This document shows, one piece after another, positions 27,499 through 37,244 of a DNA stretch of 61,254 nucleotides (positions are counted from its first letter, which is position 1; each line of letters starts with the position of its first letter). The position numbers and the translations under genes are program-made. Origin of the DNA: Lachnospiraceae bacterium (lineage in GTDB: Bacteria > Bacillota > Clostridia > Lachnospirales > Lachnospiraceae); contig CAJTGD010000034.1 of assembly GCA_910575475.1 (NCBI GenBank), positions 1-61,254 on the forward strand, written 5' to 3'. Below the pieces are notes generated by a model. The model saw only the letters and a list, made by a program, of their open reading frames with translations, was not told the origin of the DNA and made no database searches.

Positions 27499-28215
27499 AT
27501 GGATACTTATCAAACTATAGCTCAGTCTGTGTTGGACTATCTGTCCGATCACCAGTATTGTTCTTCATTGATTAAAGCAAACAAACGTTGTTTTGAAAAA
27601 CTTCGTGTTTATCTGGACGAAAAGAACATCAGCTATTCTCCGGAAGCAGCTCTTGAATGGTTTACACAGGCTAATGATCTTGCACCTTCCGATATCAATC
27701 ATGGGCGTGTAGCTCTTGAAAGACTACGGGATGTTGCAGAAACTGGTTCCATTCGGATCGAGCATGAAACAAAGCATCTGATGTCATATACGATTTTGTC
27801 TTCTTGCATGAAGAACCGTCTCGAGACTTATCTTGAATATAGAAAAGATACATTCTCTGAAGCAACAATAGATAATCATCGCCATTCATGTGCTAAGTTT
27901 CTGGCTTTTGCACAGAAAAGGGGCATTCAGCAGATCAGTGGCATTAGCGCAGCACTGATCGTAGACTTTTATAATGATGCTATCTACTTTGGCATTTTTA
28001 ACAAGCCACAGGTAAACAGTCATGTTTCAGCCATGATGCAGTACTTCTATGAAAAAGGAGAAGTTTCATACAGTTGTACTCTGATCATACATTATCTTTC
28101 TCACGGGAAGCAACAGGTCTGTTTTTGGAATGAGATTTCCAATGATGCTCATTTAAAAATCGGTGAATACATGGAATCATCTGAGACCATATGCATTGAA
28201 ACCCTTCAATTATAA
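27499..28215 (+). CDS. Tyrosine recombinase trio, first member; catalytic domain missing
   Basis: 238 residues with strong GGAGG. It shows an N-terminal helical domain and a SAM-like core-binding domain (RLETYLEYRKDTFSEATID...), the layout of tyrosine recombinases. The R...HxxR...Y catalytic domain is absent. The frame ends inside the first codons of the next gene (52-bp overlap). The next protein's N-terminus is similar in layout, so the two are paralogues. Either a deletion removed the catalytic half, or this member is a DNA-binding helper. Confidence 0.6.
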   Translation: MDTYQTIAQSVLDYLSDHQYCSSLIKANKRCFEKLRVYLDEKNISYSPEAALEWFTQANDLAPSDINHGRVALERLRDVAETGSIRIEHETKHLMSYTILSSCMKNRLETYLEYRKDTFSEATIDNHRHSCAKFLAFAQKRGIQQISGISAALIVDFYNDAIYFGIFNKPQVNSHVSAMMQYFYEKGEVSYSCTLIIHYLSHGKQQVCFWNEISNDAHLKIGEYMESSETICIETLQL

Positions 28216-29410
28216 GGACATTCTTGTGCAGCTTCATCGTAATAATGATTACTCTAAAAATGTAACCACTTTGAATAACCGGGCTGTTGACCTTCTAATC
28301 CTTTTTCTGGAGATGAACGGGTACGCCTATAACCCTGATATTGCCATGGTCTGGTTTGAGGAAATCCGTCCCCATTTCGGAAAGCAGGCAGATTCCTACC
28401 GCAGAGCATTATGCATGATTGCTGACTACCACCATACCTCATCAATCTACTTGGAATCCGTATATCGTGTTACTCCATCTCATTTCTATCAACTCCCTGC
28501 ATGGTGCTTCTCGGCTGCAGATGGTTATGTCGAAACAAAAATAAAAGAAGGATGGGCACAATCTACTCTAAACATGATCCGAAGTAGCATTACGCGGTTC
28601 TGCTTTTTCCTGGATGCTGAAGGGATCCGTTCGTTCGGAGAGTTAAATACTTCTCACATAAAGAAGTTTCATGTATATGACACCCATAAAACACCTCAGG
28701 GAAAAAATGCATACAATGCCAGGATACGGAAGTTCCTTATTTATCTTGGTGAACATGGATTTTTAACCAATCCCATGCTTTTTGCATCTCTTCCCCGTAC
28801 AAGTGCACCGAAGGAAACCATTGTAGTAGTGCTGACAGAAGACGAAATGGCTGAATTAACTAAGCAGCTCAATAAAGATGACTCCAGGCTTACACTCAGA
28901 AAAAAGGCATTGCTGTTGCTTGGACTAAAAATGGGTTTAAGGGCATCTGACGTTGCAAATCTATCCTTTGAGGATGTTAACTGGGCATCAGCATCCATAA
29001 AATTTATACAGAAAAAGACATCTGTCGAAGTAAATCTCCCTATGCCGACAGAAGTTGGCAATGCTCTTTTTCGTTACATTATGGAGGAGCGAGGTCAAAA
29101 ATCATCTTCAAAAGTATTTCTGAGCGAAAAGGCACCTAAAAAACCAGTTGGCAGGGCAGTCTGTAGTGCAGCACTCAGAACAGCACTCCCCGACAGAAAA
29201 GTGGAAGGTTCCGGTTTTCATGTCACACGTAAAACATATGCAACCCGGCTCCTGAAAAATGGTGTTGGAGCTGACATGGTAGCTGAGGCACTTGGTCAGT
29301 GTGGGACATCATCTGTCCATTGTTATCTTTCATTGGATACCGACAGAATGCGCATGTGCCCGCTTTCTCTGTCAGAGTGTAGTGTAGGAGGATGGTCACA
29401 TGAAAGATAG
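28163..29410 (+). CDS. Tyrosine recombinase trio, second member
   Basis: 415 residues with a complete catalytic domain: R260 (MGLRASD), H353-x-x-R356 (FHVTRKT) and nucleophile Y388 (HCYLSL). The usual LGH is LGQ (Q379), a tolerated change. The preferred start is uncertain because the first 15 codons overlap the previous frame. It overlaps the third gene by 11 bases. Three consecutive tyrosine recombinases in one transcription unit recall RIT or Tn554-like elements, which insert through concerted action of all three. Confidence 0.8.
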   Translation: MNTWNHLRPYALKPFNYKDILVQLHRNNDYSKNVTTLNNRAVDLLILFLEMNGYAYNPDIAMVWFEEIRPHFGKQADSYRRALCMIADYHHTSSIYLESVYRVTPSHFYQLPAWCFSAADGYVETKIKEGWAQSTLNMIRSSITRFCFFLDAEGIRSFGELNTSHIKKFHVYDTHKTPQGKNAYNARIRKFLIYLGEHGFLTNPMLFASLPRTSAPKETIVVVLTEDEMAELTKQLNKDDSRLTLRKKALLLLGLKMGLRASDVANLSFEDVNWASASIKFIQKKTSVEVNLPMPTEVGNALFRYIMEERGQKSSSKVFLSEKAPKKPVGRAVCSAALRTALPDRKVEGSGFHVTRKTYATRLLKNGVGADMVAEALGQCGTSSVHCYLSLDTDRMRMCPLSLSECSVGGWSHER

Positions 29411-30124
29411 AACTGCCCGTAAAAGTCTGATTGCACCATATATAGATGGACTCCTTGAGGAAAAACATGCAAACGGTTATTCCTATGAAAGTGAAGAACT
29501 GGTTCTTAACCGTTTTGATACATACTGCATTGACAAAAAACTCGAAGCACCTGAAATAACCAAGGCATTTCTTAGCGACTGGATGGAACGCAGTGAAACA
29601 GAAGGTTCCTTCAATCATGGTAAACGGATTTCCTGTGTAAGACAGCTTCTCGTATTTATGGCTACATGCGGAATCAATGTATATATCCCTCATGATTTTT
29701 GCCATTTCAAAAGGGCCCTGCCTCATATATTTGAAGTAGAAGAACTTGTCAGTTTTTTTCAGAAGTAGATTCTTACTTTCCATCTGATAACAGACCGGCT
29801 TATCTACACCGGCTTGCCAATGAGTATCGTCTTTTGTTTCGCTGGTACTTATGCTGTGGACTTCGTAATGCAGAAGCGGCAGGGATACTGACAGAAAATG
29901 TAGATCTTGGAACAGGAACGCTGACGATCCTGGATTCAAAAGGAAACAAGGACCGGCTGGTTTATCTTCCGGATGACCTGCTCGAAAGCACAAGGCAGTA
30001 CCATTCCTATCTGGCCAATACTTTAGGAAAAGAACCAAAATGGTTTTTCCCGGGAATGAATCCGGAAAAACCTTTACCGACAACATTGCCCTCCGGGGCT
30101 ATCAATGGTATAATATACTTGTAA
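29400..30124 (+). pseudogene. Tyrosine recombinase trio, third member; frameshifted and truncated
   Basis: The first frame ends ELVSFFQK at 29768. The match continues in the -1 frame (EVDSYFPSDNRPAYLHRL..., then GLRNAEA with the catalytic Arg) to 30124. The shift is at a T7 run (T TTT TTT in zero frame, about 29754-29760), so either an indel or programmed -1 slippage would explain it. The C-terminus stops after NPEKPLP without the HxxR and Tyr motifs, where the serine-recombinase element begins. It would be inactive as read. Confidence 0.72.
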
Positions 30125-30161
30125 GGTTGGTAGCTCCATTCCCATAGGAAAGGAGCCTACA

Positions 30162-31301
30162 ATGAACATTAGAGAAGATTATATTTATGCCAGACAGTCC
30201 GTTGACCGCAAGGACAGTATCAGTATTGAGAGCCAGATTGACTTCTGCAAGTATGAGCTGAAAGGCGGCAGCTGCAAGATTTTCAAGGACAAGGGCTATT
30301 CGGGGAAGAACACCGACCGGCCCGAGTTCCAGAAACTGCTTGACGAGATCCGCAAGGGGAAGGTGCGGCGGGTCATTGTCTACAAGCTGGACCGGATCAG
30401 CCGCTCCATTCTGGATTTTGCGAATATGATGGAGCTGTTCCAGGAGTACGACGTGGAGTTTGTTTCCTCCACGGAAAAGTTCGACACCTCCACCCCAATG
30501 GGACGGGCCATGCTGAACATCTGCATTGTGTTCGCCCAGCTGGAACGGGAGACCATCCAGAAGTGCGTCACGGACGCCTACTATTCCCGGTGCCTGAAAG
30601 GCTTCCACATGAGCGGCCAGGCCCCCTACGGTTTCCGGCTGGAGCCGACCACGGTTGAGGGCATCCGAACAAAAATGATGGTGCCCGACCCGGTAGCCGC
30701 CGACCATGTACGCCTGATGTTTGAAATGTACGCCGAGCCCGGGACCTCCTTCGGGGACATAAGCCGGTACTTTGAGGAAAACGACATTAAGGTTCACGGA
30801 AAATCGCTGTTCCGTCCCTTCCTCTCCCAGCTGCTCCGCAACCCGGTATACGCGCAGGCCGACCTGGAATTGTATGAGTTCTTCAAGAGCCAGGGAGCGG
30901 CAGTCGTCAATGACGCCGCCGACTTCGTCGGGACAAACGGCTGCTATCTCTACCAGGGGCGGGACGTGAAGGAGGACAAGGACAGGAGCCTGAAAGACCA
31001 GATACTTGTTATCGCTCCCCATGAAGGATTGGTTTCCTCTGACACCTGGCTGAAATGCCGGAAAAAACTCATGGCGAACATCACCTTCCAGAACGGGAGA
31101 AAGGCCCGGAACACATGGCTGGCCGGTAAAGTGAAATGCGGAAAATGTGGTTATGCTTTAAAAGTCACCCGCAACCCTTCCGGCTATGAATACCTCCGGT
31201 GTAATAAACGGTCCGACCACAAGGGCTGTCCGGGGTGCGGCACTCTCCGTAAAGTGGAATTTGAGCAGTTTACATTCATTTTTCTAACTATGCCATGGTA
31301 A
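30162..31301 (+). pseudogene. Large serine recombinase, C-terminus missing
   Basis: 379 codons: N-terminal resolvase domain with nucleophile Ser13 (YARQSVD) and KLDRISRS, a recombinase domain (GQAPYGFRL), and a zinc ribbon (CGKCGY...C). Family members run to 500-560 residues with a coiled-coil motif and DNA-binding tail. Here the match stops near VEFEQ (31268) and the last ten residues come from the flank of the GH3 gene. GC and codon use (many GCC, GAC, CTG) differ sharply from the AT-rich neighbours, suggesting recent transfer. Ribosome site AAAGGAG. Confidence 0.82.
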
Positions 31302-33540
31302 GCCCAAAGCCCAGTTCATAATAATTTCCGGCGGTATCCCGGTATGCATATGCCTTTCCGTTTTCATCCTTCAATTCCTCCGGCATATACCGGTCCTTAT
31401 CGTATCCCGGCACATCGTTGGGACTGACACACACGCCCTCGCTGTTGACTGCCAGCACCTCGTCTCCGCGGGGCAGTGTGACAGGCAGCTTTCCGACAGG
31501 GCAAAACCGCCCGAACACCACATCCAGCACTGCCGATGTGAAGGTATCAAACCCGGCAGTGAGGGCATCCGCCCATGGCTCCACATTTCCCACAAGCCAT
31601 GCAAGCGTAATATTGATATTGGCGATCACTTTGCCACCGTTGGAATGAACGGCCTGCGCGATCTCCGGAATACGCTTTGCCCCCGAGAGTGTTGTCTCCT
31701 CATGTGTCTCCGCTGCAGGACGCCCTTGGGAGTCCACATTGCATACGGTTTTTCGCTCACAGATCTCCAGTTCCAGATATCCTTTTGTGGCGCTGAAATA
31801 CTCGCCGGATGAGGGGTTCACCATCAAAATGGCGTAGTCCGCATGTGCAGGTTCTTCTGTCAGCTCGCACTCTGCAAGGAGTCTGCGCAGATTTTGTGTT
31901 GCTTCCTCTGCCGCCTTTGGATCCTTGCAAAAAGCTTCCGCATATACCTTTTTTCCGGACAGCTTCTCTGTGGACAGCGGGAGCACCCCGCTGTTTTTCA
32001 GCAGTACCACGGATTTTCGGTGTACGTCTTCCGCTTCCTCCCAGTCTGCTCTGTCGGAGACGATCTCCGCCGCACGCTTCGGGCTGCGGTATGGGTTGTC
32101 AAACAGACCTGCCTGGAACAGCTCCGTCAGGGTGCGTGTAACGGCACGATCCAACGCTTCGTCGGTCAGTACCAGGTCTTCCGGCGCAAATCCCTCCGGT
32201 ACAGGGTGGGTATCATAGTATCCGTTCTTTCCCCGGTCGTAGGCCTCCCGCCCGAGGGCATTATCGTACATGCCGCTGATCAGATCCACGCCGGATGTAC
32301 CCACCGCGAAGCCGATGCGCTCTGCTTTATCTAACATATCCACGCCCCAGCACATGTTGTGGACGATGCCTGTGTCGGAATTGATGTAGCCGCGAAAACC
32401 CATCTGGCCACGGAGCAATCCATCAATAAAGACTTTATTATATGCAAATCCATAGGGTTCTAAAGGCAGCGGCTTTCCATCCATATCTGTCTGCGCCGCG
32501 CTCTTCCCTGCGGAAGGCTTGGAATAATAAGGCATGATCGAAGCCGCATTGTATTTTACAGCAGGCCGAAAAGACGGGATATGATAGTTCTGCAGGCTTC
32601 CCGGGGTGGCATAGACATTCCACTGTCCCTCCGCGTAATGCGGGTCGAAGCCATTCTCACGGGGACCGCCCCCGGGGAAATGCTTTACTGTCATGGATAC
32701 GCCGTCTGCCGTGACGCCGCTCTCGTTTCCCTGGATTCCCGGAATCAGGTGTTCAAAAATCCGTTCCACCAGTGCCGGATCCTCGCCGAAGGTGCCGTAG
32801 CTGCGCTGCCAGCGCGGATCCGTGATCACATCCTCCATATACATATAACCTTTTTTCATGCCCACCGCGTCCCATTCCCGCCGGATGCAGTCCGCGAATC
32901 TGTCAATGATCCCGATACCGTCCCCTTTTACAGCGGCGGCGATTCCCAGCGTCCCCGGCCAGGCGGCGAACATACCTGCCGCGTCGTTCATGCCGAACAC
33001 CACTTCCCCGTTTTCATTTCTCGAATTGGACACGACCTGTACCGGTATAAAATGCTCACACGCTTCCGCCGCCGCATGGAGTTGGTTGATCCAGTCCGCC
33101 AGTTCTTCCGGCGATGGGTTCGCGCGGAGTATCATATGGCGTGAAAACCACTTTTGGATCAGGTCTGTGGTGCCGGGAAGATGCTGTTCTCCGAAAATAT
33201 TTTTTCCGTGGATCTCCGTCTCATCCAAAAGCCCTGACTCGTCCAGTATCGTTTCCGTTGTATCCGTGCTCATATGGCCTGCTGCCGGATATTTCCCCAT
33301 GCGCCAGTCGGAAATAAACAACTGGGCAATCTTTTCATCCACACTTAAGACCTTCACATATGCAGCCGCACGTTTCTCCGGGGACAGCCTCCAGTCGTCA
33401 TAAGGCCGAAATTCTCCCGAGCCATCCAGATCCTTGAAGTACAGCCCGTCCTTCTCGATCACTCTGCGGGAAACCGTACTGATGCAGGGGCCGTTTGGGT
33501 TTTTGTAGTACCGCACGTTTTCTGATGCTTTTTTTGACAT
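31288..33540 (-). CDS. Glycoside hydrolase family 3 (beta-glucosidase-like)
   Basis: 750 residues, full length, no signal peptide, so probably cytoplasmic. GH3 features: the N-terminal barrel with SVDEKIAQL, TFGEDP, VKHFPGGG, and the nucleophile region MGFRGYINSDTG; the C-terminal sandwich has VVLLKNSGVLPL and PVGKLPVTLP. It removes terminal beta-linked sugars from glycosides. It has its own promoter (33618-33647) and sits at the end of a rhamnoside-utilisation locus. Its stop lies next to the broken serine recombinase, but the gene itself is complete. Confidence 0.88.
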   Translation of the reverse strand: MSKKASENVRYYKNPNGPCISTVSRRVIEKDGLYFKDLDGSGEFRPYDDWRLSPEKRAAAYVKVLSVDEKIAQLFISDWRMGKYPAAGHMSTDTTETILDESGLLDETEIHGKNIFGEQHLPGTTDLIQKWFSRHMILRANPSPEELADWINQLHAAAEACEHFIPVQVVSNSRNENGEVVFGMNDAAGMFAAWPGTLGIAAAVKGDGIGIIDRFADCIRREWDAVGMKKGYMYMEDVITDPRWQRSYGTFGEDPALVERIFEHLIPGIQGNESGVTADGVSMTVKHFPGGGPRENGFDPHYAEGQWNVYATPGSLQNYHIPSFRPAVKYNAASIMPYYSKPSAGKSAAQTDMDGKPLPLEPYGFAYNKVFIDGLLRGQMGFRGYINSDTGIVHNMCWGVDMLDKAERIGFAVGTSGVDLISGMYDNALGREAYDRGKNGYYDTHPVPEGFAPEDLVLTDEALDRAVTRTLTELFQAGLFDNPYRSPKRAAEIVSDRADWEEAEDVHRKSVVLLKNSGVLPLSTEKLSGKKVYAEAFCKDPKAAEEATQNLRRLLAECELTEEPAHADYAILMVNPSSGEYFSATKGYLELEICERKTVCNVDSQGRPAAETHEETTLSGAKRIPEIAQAVHSNGGKVIANINITLAWLVGNVEPWADALTAGFDTFTSAVLDVVFGRFCPVGKLPVTLPRGDEVLAVNSEGVCVSPNDVPGYDKDRYMPEELKDENGKAYAYRDTAGNYYELGFGLTMA

Positions 33541-33617
33541 ATTGTGTCACCTCATTTTCTGCAGTTACCCGGAACAGCAGATATATCTGCGTTCGCAGTT
33601 CTGGATAACCATGCTTT

Positions 33618-33647
33618 TCTATAATTTTAGTATACCGGATGTGTCAA
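33618..33647 (-). promoter_or_regulatory. Promoter of the GH3 gene
   Basis: Minus strand: TTGACA (33647-33642), 18 bases, TATAGA (33623-33618). It lies about 80 bp upstream of ATG33540. Confidence 0.5.
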
Positions 33648-33698
33648 GCCCGGTACATAGCCAGTTCTAATATTGTTACTATTATAACCGCACCCTCA

Positions 33699-34611
33699 TT
33701 ATTTCCTCATAAACGCCGTCATCGCATCCGCCCAACCCTTTGCGGAAGTTTCTTCTCCAAGCCTGCAGCCATGACCGCCGGCAGGATATATGTTCAGTTC
33801 GCAAGGTACACCGGCGCGCTTCAGTGCTTCTCCCATGCGCTTCGCATTGCTTGCCGGAACCAACGCGTCATCCTCGCAGGCCCATACAAAGGTTTTCGGA
33901 TAAGTAATATCAATGTGCTGTTCCACGGATAACTTGTTACGCAACGTTTCATTTCCGCCTGTCAACGCCTGAAAGCTTGGCTCGTGATCTTCCTCCAAAA
34001 AGCTAATGACAGGATAATTCAAACATATTTTATCCGGTTTTACGGAAATTCCTTTGTAGGATTCCGCCAATTTCGGATATCGTTCTTCCAAAATTCCCAT
34101 TAAAGCCGTCTCAATTTCTTCCGCATACAGTGCGGCAGAGGCGCACAGATGCCCGCCCGCAGATGAGCCAACCAGAAGGACATCATCCGGGTCCGCCCCA
34201 TACAGTTCCGCATTTGCTTTGACATATTTTACCGCCAGGGCAGAGGATTACTGTTGGTTTCTTTCCTCCCCGGTTTGCTTTCGTGGCCATAAGGCACACT
34301 GTTTCTTCATTATTTTTTGCGGCTTCGGGCATATAGCATCCTGAAAATGTTTCACACCACAGAGGGACAAACTCGTAATCGTCAATTCCCTGCAGCATAT
34401 TACTGATTCGGTTCGCGGATTCTATAAGATCGCCTGCCTGAAACGGCGCTCCCCATGGCATCTTGACTTCTTTCTCCACAATCACCAATGGCTGATCAAG
34501 ATATTTTTCTGATACAAAACGATCGGTAATCTCTGGAAAAAATATGCCGATTGATCTTTTGATTCCCTCACATGACATAATTTCCCGGATCGTGTTTTGA
34601 TTTGTAAACAT
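33699..34611 (-). pseudogene. Acetyl-esterase-like alpha/beta hydrolase, internal deletion
   Basis: Start at ATG34611 with GGAGG; a longer frame reaches 34701. The first frame carries the strand before the oxyanion loop (TVILCPGG) and then goes wrong. A second frame resumes VKYVKANAELYGADP with nucleophile GSSAGG, and a third stretch carries the acid (ACEDDALVP) and His (GGHGCRL). About 50-60 residues between CPGG and VKYV are missing, and the frame is broken near 34225. The junction reads CTGGCGGTAAAATAT, which fits both sides, as in a deletion between short direct repeats. It would have deacetylated sugar esters for the neighbouring glycosidases. Confidence 0.75.
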
Positions 34612-34703
34612 GTAGCTATTCCTCCTACTCTTACAGATTTTAAAATCCGACTGCGTTAGTTGATGAATCATTGAACAAACGTCAAATTCTAATTCTCTCA
34701 CAC

Positions 34704-37220
34704 CTAATGGTAGCAGTATTCTCCGCTCTCCACCTCGATTGGAGCCTGTCCGGGCAATATCACCCTGGCACTGCAGTCAAATGGTACGGTAAGAGTATAT
34801 TGGTATCCCTGTTCCGTCTTTTCCCATCCGCAGATATATGTTCCCATCGCACTATGATATTCCCCTTTTACATACTGCAGCCTGGAATCCGGCTTTGGCT
34901 CAAACCTGGCTTTACGGAATCCTGGCCGAAGCGGGGACAGTCCCAGCAGGTCCCGGTAGATCCATTCACATACTGCGCCATATGCATAATGGTTCAGGCT
35001 GTTCATCCCTTCCGGATTCATATGTCCATCCGGCAGAATGCTGTCCCACCGTTCCCATATCGTGGTTGCGCCCATGGTAACCGGATAAAGCCATCCCGGC
35101 ATCTCTTTCTGCAGCAGAAGGGTCACGGCATCCTCATGCCTTCCGCAGTCAGACAGGCTCTTGCAGAGATATCCGGTTCCAATAAACCCTGTATCCAGAT
35201 GCATGTCATTCTTTTCCAGTTTATTGTGAAGCAGCCATGCGATCCTTTCCCTGTCCTCCTCTCTGCACAGTCCGAATGCTAACGCGATCACATACGCTGT
35301 TTGGGTGTCCTCTGTACAGTTTCCTTCCGCGTCAAAATATTTTCCTTGAAAGGAAGCGCGGATCTGCTGTGCCAATTCTTCATATTCCGCCGCTGTTTTG
35401 TCATCTCCTGTCACACGGGCTGCTTTTGCGGTCAGACAGACAGAATAATAGTAATACGCACTTGCGCAATAATATGGGTCTGTCTTTCCTCTCGGGCCAG
35501 GTTCCGAATTATCCAGGGCCAGCCAATCCGCAAAATGAAATCCGCTCTGCCACAGATGCTCTTTTGTTTCCTGTGTACGGATATATTCTACCCATGCTTT
35601 CATAGACGGATACTGTAATGCCAATAATCCCTTGTCTCCATAAAACATATATAATGTCCAGGGCAGTATCACCGCCACATCTCCCCAGGCACAGCTTCCA
35701 TTTGACATTTTTGCGCCTGGGATCAGTTCCACTTTAGGATCCGGGATTACGTAAGGCACACATCCATTTAACGGCTGCTGCTCCAGCCAGACATCCTGCA
35801 TATATTTTGTATAAAATGCGCTGCTGTCATAATGATAGCAGGCTGTGCCGCAAAAAATCTGTGTATCTCCGGTCCACCCCATCCGCTCATCACGCTGCGG
35901 GCAATCTGTCGGCACTTCTACAAAATTACCGAGCTGCCCCCAGCGCGCATTTTCAATCAGCCGGTTTACAAGGGGGGCACTGGTCGTAAGCCATCCGGTA
36001 CGCTGATTCACAGAGGACAGTACATGCGCCCGGAATCCGGCCGCCCTGATATCACTGCAGCCCTGCACCCGGAGATAGCGATATCCAAAGAACGTAAAAT
36101 GCGGACGCACAAGTGCCCGATTTCCATTCGATATATAGATCAGGCGCGCTTTCGCGAATCGTAGATTTTCTCTGAAAAATTCCCCATCCTGCATCCATTC
36201 AGCAGCTTCTACCTGAATCCTTTTTCCTTTTTGCTCCCGCGCTGTAAAGGAAAACCATCCTGCCAGATTCTGACCAAAATCTAAAACCGTATCCCCATTG
36301 GGCGTCACAATAATTTCCTGTGGTTCCAAAGCTTCTGCCTCAAGAACCGGAGGATTTGTCCTTGCCTCTAATTTCGCAAACAAGGCAGCCGCCTCCCCAT
36401 CCGGTATACATACCGCGCGATCCCCGATTTCCTTTGTACCTTCCGGAATTTCCAGGTTCGCGTCCCATATTTCCCCGTCATAAATATTGCTTTCCAAAAC
36501 AGGACTTTTCGTATACGTCCAATTTTCGTCACTGGAATACACCGTATCCGCGGTATGTATTTCACAAAGCAAAACCATTTTATCGCCGTATATTTCTGAT
36601 GCTCCGCCCCGAAAGCCAAACCTTCCCATATACCATCCAGGCGCAAGCATGACTGCCAATTCATTCTCTCCGTCTCTGACATATGGATCCAACTCTAAGG
36701 TCTGATACATCAGCCTGAAATCATAGCTATGATATCCTGGTAATAATACTTCCTCACCGACTTTTTTTCCATTGCAATACACTTCATACAAGCCCAGTCC
36801 GCATATATAGGCTCTGGCACACTCCCCTTCGGCTGCTCTAAAGGTTGTATGAAATACGTGATGTTCCTTCGTCGGCGCGGTAATCCACCTGGCGGACCAG
36901 GAATCCTGCATTTTTGCTGTCTCAAAATATGCCGTCTCACTCATGCCGGAATCACCTTGTTCCGCCTTTTCGGATACTCTCCAATAATACCGCGTATAGG
37001 GTTCTAATTTTAAATACGGTTCATACCCTAAGCTGTCCAGCTTTTTCCACCCACTGTCAAACACCAGCTTCTCAAACCGGAGATCCGACGCAATCTGAAC
37101 CCGTGTATTCTCCCGCTTCTTCGCGCCGCATTCACTGATCCAGGATAATGACAGCCTGGAAAAATCATATCCCACCGGATTTTGTATATGGTTCACTCTT
37201 AAAAAATTTATTTTCATCAT
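34704..37220 (-). CDS. Alpha-L-rhamnosidase, GH78
   Basis: 838 residues, complete, no signal peptide. N-terminal beta-domains include LPGYHSYDFR and APGWYMGRFGFRGG. The (alpha/alpha)6 catalytic domain has the family hallmark DCPQRDERMGWTGD with its acidic residues, then FADWLALD and TTIWERWDS, and a C-terminal beta domain. It hydrolyses terminal alpha-L-rhamnose from plant glycosides or pectin side chains, probably after import by the adjacent GPH transporter. Second gene of the operon transporter-rhamnosidase-esterase. Confidence 0.92.
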   Translation of the reverse strand: MMKINFLRVNHIQNPVGYDFSRLSLSWISECGAKKRENTRVQIASDLRFEKLVFDSGWKKLDSLGYEPYLKLEPYTRYYWRVSEKAEQGDSGMSETAYFETAKMQDSWSARWITAPTKEHHVFHTTFRAAEGECARAYICGLGLYEVYCNGKKVGEEVLLPGYHSYDFRLMYQTLELDPYVRDGENELAVMLAPGWYMGRFGFRGGASEIYGDKMVLLCEIHTADTVYSSDENWTYTKSPVLESNIYDGEIWDANLEIPEGTKEIGDRAVCIPDGEAAALFAKLEARTNPPVLEAEALEPQEIIVTPNGDTVLDFGQNLAGWFSFTAREQKGKRIQVEAAEWMQDGEFFRENLRFAKARLIYISNGNRALVRPHFTFFGYRYLRVQGCSDIRAAGFRAHVLSSVNQRTGWLTTSAPLVNRLIENARWGQLGNFVEVPTDCPQRDERMGWTGDTQIFCGTACYHYDSSAFYTKYMQDVWLEQQPLNGCVPYVIPDPKVELIPGAKMSNGSCAWGDVAVILPWTLYMFYGDKGLLALQYPSMKAWVEYIRTQETKEHLWQSGFHFADWLALDNSEPGPRGKTDPYYCASAYYYYSVCLTAKAARVTGDDKTAAEYEELAQQIRASFQGKYFDAEGNCTEDTQTAYVIALAFGLCREEDRERIAWLLHNKLEKNDMHLDTGFIGTGYLCKSLSDCGRHEDAVTLLLQKEMPGWLYPVTMGATTIWERWDSILPDGHMNPEGMNSLNHYAYGAVCEWIYRDLLGLSPLRPGFRKARFEPKPDSRLQYVKGEYHSAMGTYICGWEKTEQGYQYTLTVPFDCSARVILPGQAPIEVESGEYCYH

Positions 37221-37244
37221 AGCCTGTTTTTCCTTGCCGAGTTA

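Noticed and set aside
29223..30086. Minus-strand frame of 287 codons opposite the second and third recombinases
   Set aside because: It is antisense to clear recombinase sequence, with no family features and no start signal.
30102..31022. Long minus-strand frame (306 codons) opposite the serine recombinase
   Set aside because: It is antisense to a well-supported recombinase domain, its composition (many Val, Glu, Leu, Gly) is that of a GC-rich shadow, and it has no ribosome site.
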